A DNA stretch of 64,000 bases from Metridium senile (taxonomy: Eukaryota > Cnidaria > Anthozoa > Actiniaria > Metridiidae). Numbering within the stretch: the stretch's first letter is position 1; each line of letters begins with the position of its first letter. The translations under genes and the position numbers were made by a program. Of the stretch, positions 21,545-33,420 are shown piece by piece. The stretch covers positions 4,261,067-4,325,066 of the forward strand of contig OX459099.1 in the NCBI GenBank assembly GCA_949775045.1, written 5' to 3'. The notes under the pieces are model-generated. The model saw only the letters and a list, made by a program, of their open reading frames with translations. It searched no databases and had not been told where the DNA came from.

Positions 21545-21757
21545 GGGCTCCGTAAGATTGAGTACGAGTACAAGTTTTGAAATTGGTTTCTGTGTGTTGT
21601 TGATAATGAATTGTGTTCCTGTGTATAGATTGAGACACCAAATGTATAAAAACAAGAAGTAGAATGTAATTATTCAGTATCAACAATACACACAAGGCCA
21701 ATTTTAAAACTCGTACTCGTACTCAATCTCGTACTCGTTGTAAAATCTAAAGTTCCC
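21545..21757 (-). repeat. Right terminal inverted repeat with internal hairpin
   Basis: Outer 35 bp match the left end. Internal arms GTACGAGTACAAGTTTTGAA and TAAAACTCGTACTCGTAC face each other, giving a hairpin of about 150 bp absent from the left end. Confidence 0.8.
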
Positions 21758-21889
21758 TATTAACTTGATTCAACAACCCTTGTACTCTGTACATAAGTAA
21801 CAACCATGTTAAAATAACCTTTCATCGAGAACGGATTTGCTGCAAGACAATAGTTATCCAGTATACTTGAAATATTCAACGATTAGCAA

Positions 21890-22069
21890 TGTTTTCTCTT
21901 GGCGTAACAAACACCTCTCGACCTTTATTGTTGCTTGTGTCCCCTTTTAAATATGCATCCCAAGGGGGAGGTGGAATGTAAGAGTTTTCTCTTGGCGTTA
22001 TATAACAAACACCTCTCGTTGCTTGTGTCCCCTTTATAAATCCCAAGGGGGAGGGGGAATGTAAGAGTG
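21890..22069. repeat. Tandem duplication of about 90 bp
   Basis: Two copies beginning TTTTCTCTTGGCGT and ending GAATGTAAGAGT. They share CAAACACCTCTCG, GCTTGTGTCCCCTTT and CCCAAGGGGGAGG. Function unknown. Confidence 0.7.
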
Positions 22070-22243
22070 CACTAAGGTTTTTTTCCTGTCCATTGTTAAA
22101 ACTCGACAATGATGACCTTGATGACGTCATAGGGAGTTATATTTTAAGTGTATAAGTACTTGAGCAACTTCCGGTTACACCTTATCAACGCGATCTATAA
22201 TACTTGATATACGGCCGTGCAGTCCGGTTTGTTAAAACAATTA

Positions 22244-25200
22244 ATGATCACCATCATCGTTATCATCATCATCATCATTGATATCATCATTATAAGCAGT
22301 ATTACTATCGATGTATCATTTTATTATTATTGCTACTATTATGATCATGAATATCATCATTATGTCATCTGCATCATCATCGTCATCCTGACTTCAAGAT
22401 TATTCACACATTATCAACACCTGCACCATCATCATTCACAGCATCAATACATCCCAACATTATCATCTCATCATCATCATATCATAACATCAATATATCC
22501 AACCCATTATCATCATCATCATCATCATATCACAACATCAATATCATCCCATTATCATCATCATCATCATATCACAACATCAATTACATCCCATTATCAT
22601 TATCATCATCATATCACAACATCAATATCATCCCATTATCATCATATCACAACATCAATATCCCATTATCATCATCATGATATCACAACATCGATATCAT
22701 CCCATCATCATCATCATATCATAACATCAATATCATCCCATTATCATCATCATATCATAACATCAATAATATCCCATTATCATCATCATATCACTACATC
22801 AATATCATCCCATCATCATCATCATATCACCACATCAATATCATCCCATTATCATCATCATATCATAATATCAATATCATGCCACCCATCATCATCATCA
22901 TATCACAATATCAATATCATTCCATCATTATCATCACCATCATCATATCATAACATCAATATCATGCCACCCATCATCATCACAATCATCATCTTCATCA
23001 TAACACAACATCAATATCATCTCATAATCATCATCATATCATAACATCGATATCATCCCATCATCATCATCATCATCATATCATCAATATCATCCCATTA
23101 TCATCATCATATCATAACATCAATATCATGCCATTATCATCATCATATCACAATATCAATATCATCCCATTATCATCATCATATCATAACATCAATATCA
23201 TCCCATTATCATCATCATATCACAACATCAATATCATCCCATTATCATCATCATCATCATATCACAATATCAATATCATCCCATTATCATCATCATATCA
23301 TAACATCAATATCATCCCATTATCATCATCATATCATAACATCAATATCATGCCATTATCATCATCATATCACAATATCAATATCATCCCATTATCATCA
23401 TCATATCACAACATCAATATCATCCCATTATCATCATCATCATCATCATCATATCACAATATCAATATCATCCCATTATCATCATCATATCATAACATCA
23501 ATATCATCCCATTATCATCATCATATCATAACATCAATATCATGCCATTATCATCATCATATCACAACATCAATATCATGCCATTATCATCATCATATCA
23601 TAACATCAATATCATGCCATTATCATCATCATATCACAATATCAATATCATCCCATTATCATCATCATATCACAACATCAATATCATCCCATTATCATCA
23701 TCATCATCATCATCATATCACAATATCAATATCATCCCATTATCATCATCATATCATAACATCAATATCATCCCATTATCATCATCATATCATAACATCA
23801 ATATCATGCCATTATCATCATCATATCACAATATCAATATCATCCCATTATCATCATCATATCACCACATCAATATCATCCCATTATCATCATCATATCA
23901 TCATATCAATATCATGCCACCCATCATCATCATCATATCACAATATCAATATCATTCCATCATTATCATCACCATCATCATATCATAACATCAATATCAT
24001 GCCACCCATCATCATCACAATCATCATCTTCATCATAACACAACATCAATATCATCTCATAATCATCATCATATCATAACATCGATATCATCCCATCATC
24101 ATCATCATCATCATATCATCAATATCATCCCATTATCATCATCATATCATAACATCAATATCATGCCATTATCATCATCATATCACAATATCAATATCAT
24201 CCCATTATCATCATCATATCACAACATCAATATCATCCCATTATAATCATCATCATCATATCACAATATCAATATCATCCCATTATCATCATCATATCAT
24301 AACATCAATATCATCCCATTATCATCATCATATCATAACATCAATATCATGCCATTATCATCATATCACAATATCAATATCATCCCATTATCATCATCAT
24401 ATCACAACATCAATATCATCCCATTATCATCATCATCATCATCATCATATCACAATATCAATATCATCCCATTATCATCATCATATCATAACATCAATAT
24501 CATCCCATTATCATCATCATATCATAACATCAATATCATGCCATTATCATCATCATATCACAACATCAATATCATGCCATTATCATCATCATATCACAAC
24601 ATCAATATCATCCCATTATCATCATCATCATCATCATCATATCACAATATCAATATCATCCCATTATCATCATCATATCATAACATCAATATCATGCCAT
24701 TATCATCATCATATCACAACATCAATATCATGCCATTATCATCATCATATCATAACATCAATATCATGCCATTATCATCATCATATCACAATATCAATAT
24801 CATCCCATTATCATCATCATATCACAACATCAATATCATCCCATTATCATCATCATCATCATCATCATATCACAATATCAATATCATCCCATTATCATCA
24901 TCATATCATAACATCAATATCATCCCATTATCATCATCATATCATAACATCAATATCATGCCATTATCATCATCATATCACAATATCAATATCATCCCAT
25001 TATCATCATCATATCACCACATCAATATCATCCCATTATCATCATCATATCATCATATCAATATCATGCCACCCATCATCATCATCATATCACAATATCA
25101 ATATCATTCCATCATTATCATCACCATCATCATATCATAACATCAATATCATGCCACCCATCATCATCACAATCATCATCTTCATCATAACACAACATCA

Positions 25201-26180
25201 ATATCATCTCATAATCATCATCATATCATAACATCGATATCATCCCATCATCATCATCATCATCATATCATCAATATCATCCCATTATCATCATCATATC
25301 ATAACATCAATATCATGCCATTATCATCATCATATCACAATATCAATATCATCCCATTATCATCATCATATCACAACATCAATATCATCCCATTATAATC
25401 ATCATCATCATATCACAATATCAATATCATCCCATTATCATCATCATATCATAACATCAATATCATCCCATTATCATCATCATATCATAACATCAATATC
25501 ATGCCATTATCATCATATCACAATATCAATATCATCCCATTATCATCATCATATCACAACATCAATATCATCCCATTATCATCATCATCATCATATCACA
25601 ATATCAATATCATCCCATTATCATCATCATATCATAACATCAATATCATCCCATTATCATCATCATATCATAACATCAATATCATGCCATTATCATCATC
25701 ATATCACAACATCAATATCATGCCATTATCATCATCATATCACAACATCAATATCATCCCATTATCATCATCATCATCATCATCATATCACAATATCAAT
25801 ATCATCCCATTATCATCATCATATCATAACATCAATATCATCCCATTATCATCATCATATCATAACATCAATATCATGCCATTATCATCATCATATCACA
25901 ATATCAATATCATCCCATTATCATCATCATATCACAACATCAATATCATCCCATTATCATCATCATCATCATATCACAATATCAATATCATCCCATTATC
26001 ATCATCATATCATAACATCGATATCATCCCATTATCATCATCATATCATAACATCGATATCATCCCATCATCATCATCATCATCATATCATCACAACATC
26101 AATATCATCCCACCCATTATCATCACCAATAGCCTTTTCTTATCATCATCATATATCATCATCATCATGGAATACTATTA
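22244..26180. repeat. 36-bp satellite array with 1152-bp higher-order repeat
   Basis: The basic unit is 36 bp: CCATTATCATCATCATATCA followed by CAACATCAATATCATC. Variants add ATC trinucleotides. A distinctive block (GCCACCCATCATCATC) starts at 22881, 23916 and 25068; the last two are 1152 bp apart (32 x 36), and the ATGCCATTATCATCATATCA variant recurs at 24349 and 25501 with the same 1152-bp step. Because 36 is divisible by three the array stays open in several frames, producing long low-complexity ORFs that are not genes. The strand is purine/pyrimidine skewed. Confidence 0.92.
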
Positions 26181-26408
26181 TCACGATCATCAGAGGGCTC
26201 TTCCACTCTCAGTTAAATTAAGTACGATTTTTACAACTCTAGCTTGGTCATCGATATCCCTGCCGTCCTCTGACAAAGTGCTTTATTTAAAACGCTTCGT
26301 GTGGGTGCGAATTGTTTATAATCCGCGAAGAAAGAAAATCCGTCATGCTAAAAAAATATCCGGAAATGAGTGAACTAGACTTGTAATGTCTCGACACGAT
26401 TTATTATA

Positions 26409-26570
26409 CAGTGGTACCTCTATTAAGCGATCACACTCGGGACTTTCCTAAGTGACCGCTTGGTTGGCCGCTGAATAAAGGTATAGAATAGGTATGGGAA
26501 TAGATTTTTTTTTTTTGTGGCCGACAAATAGGGTTTGACCATGGGTGACCGCTTAATAGAGGTACCACTG
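26409..26570. mobile_element. Pogo/Tigger-like MITE
   Basis: TA-CAGTGGTACCTCTATTAAG on the left; CTTAATAGAGGTACCACTG on the right. Inner GGGACTTTCC and TGACCGCTT words resemble the elements at 27944-28112 and 34622-34895. The right TA is replaced by CA. Confidence 0.75.
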
Positions 26571-26918
26571 CATGTAATATTGAAATAGCTTTACGAACCA
26601 TGATCATATTCATCAGGAACTAACGCCTATCGACTTCCTTATTGTGTAACCTCTTAGTAAAAGCATTTTGTACTTCCGAAATCCAACCGAATGGTCTAAT
26701 TACTGGTGCTAATTATAGACTCCCGGGTTAGGGATCATTAACGATGTGGGACAGTGATTTCGTTACTGCTTCTGTCTTTTATGATAAGTAGGGTGCAGTC
26801 ATGCAAAACTGATAACAATTAAATTCTTCTAGAACATTACATTCGATACGCTTTGCAAGTTTTCCTCTTTCAAATGGACGCTTGTTATGACATGAAAGCC
26901 AAAGGAAAGGACTTGAGT

Positions 26919-27125
26919 CACGGGCAAACAGTTACAACATTTGCTTCAACATCCGTTCGATTTTGTTGAATGGCAACTGGTTTAAATGCTTAAATTTAAC
27001 TATTTCAAAATTCTTGAAACGTGTTCAATAGATGTTGAAAGAGTTTAAAAGCGTTTAAACATTGCAATTCAACATAATCAAACGGATATTGAAGCAAATG
27101 TTGAAACCGTTTGCCCGGGCCTTTA
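26919..27125. mobile_element. MITE with GGGCAAAC termini, copy 1
   Basis: CGGGCAAACAGTTACAACAT at the left and ATGTTGAAACCGTTTGCCCG at the right are inverted; inner CATCCGTTCGATTTTGTTG is also mirrored. A second copy is at 51577-51875. Confidence 0.7.
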
Positions 27126-27715
27126 GATGGTTCTGAATTGCACTACGAAGGGAAACGAAAAGGGGAGGGGAGGGGTGATATTGCGTTGATCATTAATATA
27201 TTCAAGTTCGACCCTCCCCCTCCCTTAAAAACCACTACGTTGGCAAATTCGTTTACAAATTCTAAATTCAAGTACAATGGAAAAGGGTGAAAAAATTGTC
27301 TTAAAAGTTCTTTGTTGTTTTGTTTGGTTTAATGTTGAATGTTTTGTATTCTTTTGTTAATCGTTCTATTATTACACTATTTGAAAGCCGTTCAAGAACA
27401 TTGAGCGCAAACATATCTAAAAAAAAAGTAAAAAAAAAAGTAAAATTGTTACTAACTAATTTTTTTCCTTTAGAGTAGTTTTCATTAACCCTTGAAAAAC
27501 ACTTTAGTGTATTATTCTTTAATACACCTTAATTCCATTGTGTTCTTTTGTTGTTATTTGACTATTACACGATATTAAATTAGTACACTTTGTTTCACGG
27601 GTTTGTGTAAACCAATCTAATATCAATCTTATAATTAGTTGCTATATTAAATACAAAGGAATCAATTTCTCGTTACAATTTTACTTATCTTCCATAGTAA
27701 TATAACTTTTAGTCA

Positions 27716-27820
27716 CTTAGGGGCTGTATATATGAAGGCGAGTTGTCCCCGGGGAACACAAAACAATAGAGTTATCCCGGCTAGCAGGGACAACTCGCTT
27801 TCATATAAACAGCCCCTAAG
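27716..27820. mobile_element. Near-perfect 105-bp palindromic MITE
   Basis: CTTAGGGGCTGTATATATGA then AGGCGAGTTGTCCC is mirrored by GGGACAACTCGCTT and TCATATAAACAGCCCCTAAG. Only a few mismatches across 34-bp arms, so it is probably young. Confidence 0.8.
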
Positions 27821-27943
27821 GCATAGTCAAACGTCGTATCTCACGTGCCAAGCCTCAAATGAGCAAAGCCTATTGTATGATTTCATTTGCGTTTGATTCG
27901 GCACATGCGAGATGAAACGTTTGAACTAGGCCTAAATAAAACT

Positions 27944-28112
27944 ATAGTGGTATACCTCTATTAAGCGGTCACCCTCGGGACTTTCCAAAATGGCCGCTTA
28001 ATAGAGGTTGGCCGCTGAATAGAGGTATAAAATAGGTATAGGAATAGGTTTAGGACTTTTTATTGTGGCCGCCTAATAGAAGGTGACCGCTTAATGGGTA
28101 ACCGCTTATATA
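27944..28112. mobile_element. Degenerate pogo/Tigger-like MITE
   Basis: Starts TATAGTGGTATACCTC, TATTAAGCGGTCACCCTC; ends with CGCCTAATAGAAGGTGACCG. Right terminus decayed. Same family as 26409-26570. Confidence 0.6.
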
Positions 28113-28342
28113 GAATTTTTGTTTTGTAATTGTTGTAATTCACTCGAAAATAAATGGCATGCATATTGTTGTCCAATTTCATTTTGCAATCTGCTACGCT
28201 GCCCATTTTGGATTCTTTGCACTACTTACACGATCCATTGTAAAGCATTTTCTTATTTATCCTCACTTTTTTATATCTATTAATTAATCAATTACTCTAC
28301 CTGCCTGCATCTACTGTTCTGTGAAATATGACCAATGTTAAC

Positions 28343-31300
28343 TCAGGAGCCTTCCACAATAAATTTGTCATTTTTCTTGATGTAGTTTTCAAGGACGTTG
28401 AGAATATCAAGACTTTCGTTGGAAGACATTGCAAGGGCTTCCTGTTTCGTATTGTAGAGAAGGACTGGGCCGTTGCCACATTTGAGAATAAATTTGTACG
28501 ACCTAAATACAAAAAAAAATGGAAATTATTATAAGTTACAAGAATGACTGCACTTTAGGCAGTCAATACTATTGACATAGTGGTTTAATGTTTGTTTAAA
28601 ATCCTGCCTTCTTTCTGTACTATGTGATCGCTTCTGGCCAATCATTTTGCTCCAAACGATGTGGTACATAAAAACTGCACCTTCGTGACCGAATTGCAAA
28701 CGGATGTTTAACCACTCTAGTAGCTTCCATAGTAAAATAAAAGAGAACAGCGTTTATGAAATCCGGTTTTTTCCCCTAGACAGTTTTCAAGTGTGAATTT
28801 TGCGGTAATCTGATGTTTGGCATTGCTTCTCCACAGGGTAACCTTGAAAAGTGAAGACCTCACAAGTCAAAAACACTAGACCGTGAAGAAGCAAAAATAA
28901 TCAACGGAAAATATGCACATACAAAATCAAATTAAACATGCAGTACAGGTAAGGTAGATCAATTACGTTGACAAATCCCTTGCATATACATAAAGCCAAA
29001 TATGTGCAAATATATATATCGTTAGCCTGAGAAAACAGAAGTTGTTTCGCTCCTCGTCCCCTCGCGAAACTAAGTTTTTCGCGAGGGGACGAGGAGCGAA
29101 ACAATGTCTGTTTTCTCAGGCTAATATATCGTGTGTCACATTTATTGTAACATCTTTAATAGTACATTTTGTGTGTATATGTGTTACTTATTATTAAAAT
29201 AAATAAATAAATAAATAAATAATAAAGGCAAATATGTTATAAATAAACAGCTTAACATTGTTAAAAGATTACACACTGAGAGTCAACAGAAGAAGCAGTA
29301 AGAGATGTGGATATCATCACGAAAGTTTCCAACAACGTGTTTTTGCACCCGTGCGTTACGTAAAGCGCTTCTACGTGTACGTCTACGTTGGCGCGCATAT
29401 TGTTACGTTTCCACGACTCTACGTAAAACATGGTTTTTTCACCTTACCAAATGTTTATGTTTCTAGAGACTAAAACAATTGAAAGAAAGGATGGAAGTGG
29501 AAAGAAAGAGAAAGGGAGGGTTGGAAATAGGATAGCATGAATCAACGGAAAACGAAGAACAGATGGAACCAAGAAGGCATGAAAGAAAGGATAGATGGAT
29601 GGAAGACTGGAAGAAAGAAAGGGAAATATAACGAATGACAGGATGAATAAATAGAAGTAAAGAGTTTTGCGAAGAGTATTTGGAAACTTTTACGAAGATA
29701 TTTGACCTTAGTTATTGGTATGATAACTAACTTATTATATAGTCCTGGATATTTGTGACCTGCATGACTGCAATAAGGTACGGACCATTTGTTATTTGAT
29801 GGGGAGGGGGGCTGAATTCGAGCAGCCTTTGTTGCACGAACAAAAAGTATTGAGTACTACCCAAAAAATATCTTGCAACATCTGTTGTTGTCTGTCACCG
29901 ACAAAACAGCCCCCCCCCCCCCCCCCCCCCATATATCAAATGGTCCGTCCCTGACTGTGGCAATCACGGCTCAACCTTGATCGATATCTCTTGAACTTCC
30001 CAAGGGTGTACTTATCAGGACTGACAACTGTTATACTATTTACGTAAATCGTAATCTTACATGTGAGAGACAAAAATATTGTGACAGAGAGCGAAATAGG
30101 ACCGACTTATAGAATCAGTCCAAGTAATCCCACATTAGAAGAATTTCTTCGTGAAGTCGACAGAGATTAATTATATTTTTCATCGTAGTTTTTCATCATA
30201 TTTTATTTTTCAAAAATGAATCAGTCAAAGTAATCCCACATTAGAAGGATTTCTTCGTGAAGTCGACAGAGATTATATTAATTATAATTTTCATCATATT
30301 TTATTTTCAAAAAAGAATCAGTCAGTAATCTCACATTAAAAAGGATTTCTTCTTGGAGTCCACAGAAATTAATTATATTTTTATCAATTTTTTCATCGAA
30401 TTTTATTTTCAAAAAAGGCTTTAAATGACCAATGGAACATTTCTGAAGTCCTTTCAAATAATATTTTCTAGAGGTTCGTACTTTAGTCTAGTAATAGAAA
30501 TACAACTAGTTAACTGATCAAAGTTGTGCCGTTTCATGTAATCCACATTGCATGCAGACGTCGTAGTCTAGCTGTGTGGGATGGGAATTAACCTTAATGG
30601 TTTCGTCACATTATTAACACTTGTAGATTGTAAAAGATGGTAACCTAATTACACACAACCAAACGAAAGCATAGCCTCCTATTTTCTAATTTCCCTTTCC
30701 TTTCTGATAAAAAAATATTTTATTGCTTTTTTGACAAGCTGTTATTATTCGAACGATAAAGAAGTTATTTAGTAGTTTAAAAAAGCGGTTGATTATACCA
30801 AACTCATTAAAGTTTAATATTAAAAGGTTTCGGTCAGGGAATACACTAAATCCCTTCGTGAAGCCACGAAAACTTCAACGGACAATGAATATTAGCAAGA
30901 AACCCGATATAAAAAGTTACTTCTGACTTCGAATTCAGTTTCGAGTTTTTTTTTCGGCGAGGTGATTTCCGAAATATTCTTTTTCAAACCGTTTATTTAA
31001 TGATTTGTTTATTCTATTTTTAGTGTTGTTTGTCGGTTCTTTGTAAATTTTCCTTTTCATTATGCTTCATTTATTCATTGCCAAATCTATTCATTTATTC
31101 ATCCATTCATTAATGAGCTCAACCATCCATCGATAAATCCATCTATTTATATATTCTTTAACAATCCAGCATGATAGACCACTTTCATAAATACAGAACA
31201 TGAAGCGGAAAAGGATGTTTTCAAGTAAACAGATATTTTAATATTTTAGCATTGTCATATAAAAGAACCACCTGAAATAGGCACGCTTTGAAGGTTTTGA

Positions 31301-33258
31301 TGCCTTGGCTAAAATACCAAAGAAGCTATGCGCAATGAAAAATGTAGAGATTTGTATGTAATTTTCTGCTGAGGCCTTTGATGTCTCCTTTTGGTGTTTT
31401 TCTAATTTTTCAAACTCTTATATAGCTTCTTGCAAATTTGATTTTTTTTTTTTCGCAAACTTTCACTAGTTAGAGTGCACACCATATATCCGTGAAACAA
31501 CTACTAACTTTGTAGTGCATTATAGTATTTAGTTATCAACTAGAGTGCATTTAGTAAAAGCGTGAAACACTAATAGTGAAATTAGACAATACATATTATG
31601 TTTTATTTCACGGATATATGGCGTGCACTCTATTGTTATGGTGAATATTTATTTAAAACATCAATTTTAAACATTATGATAATTAGTGGCGGCCATTTAT
31701 GAAAGACTTCGATACCTCTTATATTCACTTACAAGAGCGACTATATTTTACTTACAAAATACATGTATTCAAATCAGTCTTGAAAACTAACTCATGCAAA
31801 AGACAGGCAAATTACTAATTAAATGTGTAAAAAAGTGAGAATAAAAAGGAAAAAGTAGAAATTACAATGTCTGCAATCAAGTAAACATAAGGAAAGGAAA
31901 GAAAAATTACAAACAAATTGTGCAAAGCTGTGCTAATAGTTCTAGGTACAGTGGAACCCCGTTAATCCGGCCACCGAAGGGACAGCCAAAAGTGGCCGAA
32001 TTAACGGGGTGGTCGTATTAAGCGTGTACATTTTACAGAAAATTTATGGGCATGCATTTTGTTGGGACCTGAAAAACTGGCCGCAATAACGGGGTGGCCG
32101 TAAGGCGGGGTTCCACTGTATATAGATGTGGAAATTGTCCTGCAAACAATCCCAGCCGACAAAATCGTTTTGTACTATCACTATCGCAAGCAAGGTTTGT
32201 CACTTATTTGAGTAAATCATAATTTCAGTCCACAAGCAACAAAACACCACCATACAAAAATAATTACGAAATCGATGTACAGAATTATATATTTCAGTTT
32301 CACAAAACATTTTATTTATTTATTTTAATAGTCGGTTTTTCTTGTCAATTAGAGTTCCTAACGTAAAGATTATCCAAGGTGGTTGTTAAATCAACCGCGA
32401 ATTAGTATTGTCCTACCCTGGGTTCCAGAGGCTCTAGAGAGGATTGGGGAGAGACAGAGAGCGGCCTGGAACCCAGGGTAGTTTTGTCCCGTTTGATTGT
32501 GAAGTGTAAATTGTGCGCACCATGCATATTTGTGCGAAAGTTCTGAGAAGTATTTTATATAAGAACGATAAAAACGATCTTGTTTGAAGTAGCAACAGGA
32601 GGAGGAACAACGACAATAATAACTTTAATGCTTGTTGAGCGCAAAATACATGTATATATGATCTAATGCGCGACACCTTAGCAACAACAACTTAACGACA
32701 ACTTAGCAACAACATTAGAAACAACAATTAAAGTGTATATGAGCTCTCGCGGTTTTTTGGCGTTTTAAGAAGTTGATATATAGGTCAGCCATGATCTAAA
32801 AAAAAATTTTGATTTGAACATTTATTCGCGGAGAAATAGCGGCCTAAACTTTAAAATCGACCGCGCCCCTGAATTTAACAACAACAACCATGCAATATTT
32901 ACCTGTATAATGCATAATGATCCGTTTCTGCTTCTCTGAACAACCTTTTCAGTGTATTTAAATCATGATTTACCTATTATAGAAATAGGAAAGTCAATAC
33001 AACCATATTAAAATAATGAATCAAATGATGATGATGACAATGATGATGATGATGATGGTAATGATGATGATGATGGCAATGATGATGATGGTAATGATGA
33101 TGATGATGGTAATGATGATGATGATGATGATGATGGTAATGATGATGATGATGGCAATGATGATGATGGTAATGATGATGATGATGGTAATGATGATGAT
33201 GGTAATGACGATGATGATGGCAATGATGATGATGATGATGGTAATGATGATGATGGCA

Positions 33259-33318
<60 letters not shown>

Positions 33319-33364
33319 GTAATGATGATGATGGTAATGATGATGATGGTAATGATGATGATGG

Positions 33365-33420
<56 letters not shown>

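Larger units (their letters stand above)
10699..21757. mobile_element. 11-kb DNA transposon carrying an integrase-type transposase and a SAM-UBX-HECT gene
   Basis: The left end GGGAACTTTAGATTTGACAA is mirrored at the right end by TTGTAAAATCTAAAGTTCCC. Both ends are flanked by TATTA (10694-10698 and 21758-21762), a 5-bp target-site duplication. The inverted repeat resumes internally: TACGGAGCCC and AAGGGACATCACAAGATC at 10733-10764 return inverted near 21518-21550. Subterminal minisatellites follow inward on each side. The right end has an extra hairpin of about 150 bp (21553-21725). It encodes a transposase (11021-12289, +) and a spliced ubiquitin-pathway fusion (15135-21144, -). Several MITEs are nested inside. 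The family is uncertain; eukaryotic IS3-like (IS3EU-type) or another integrase-core superfamily is possible. Confidence 0.9.
26181..28342. other. Intergenic spacer with MITEs
   Basis: No gene recognised. It contains elements at 26409-26570, 26919-27125, 27716-27820 and 27944-28112; the rest is unremarkable AT-rich sequence. Confidence 0.55.
28503..32902. other. C17orf75 intron 12
   Basis: No exon recognised. Contains MITEs at 29022-29124, 29776-29955, 31471-31633, 31949-32118 and 32413-32481, a tandem triplication at 30112-30418, and simple GAAAGA/GGAT sequence at about 29480-29650. Confidence 0.55.

Noticed and set aside
10699..21757. Retrovirus or other integrated virus, because of the integrase core
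   Set aside because: No gag, protease, reverse transcriptase or capsid gene; ends are inverted, not direct, repeats.
23128..25500. CRISPR-like appearance of regular repeats
   Set aside because: Units are contiguous with no unique spacers, and the genome is eukaryotic.
22217..26373. Four ORFs of 263-290 codons rich in PLSSSYHNINI
   Set aside because: They are translations of a 36-bp satellite whose length is divisible by three; no start context, no exon structure and several frames open at once.
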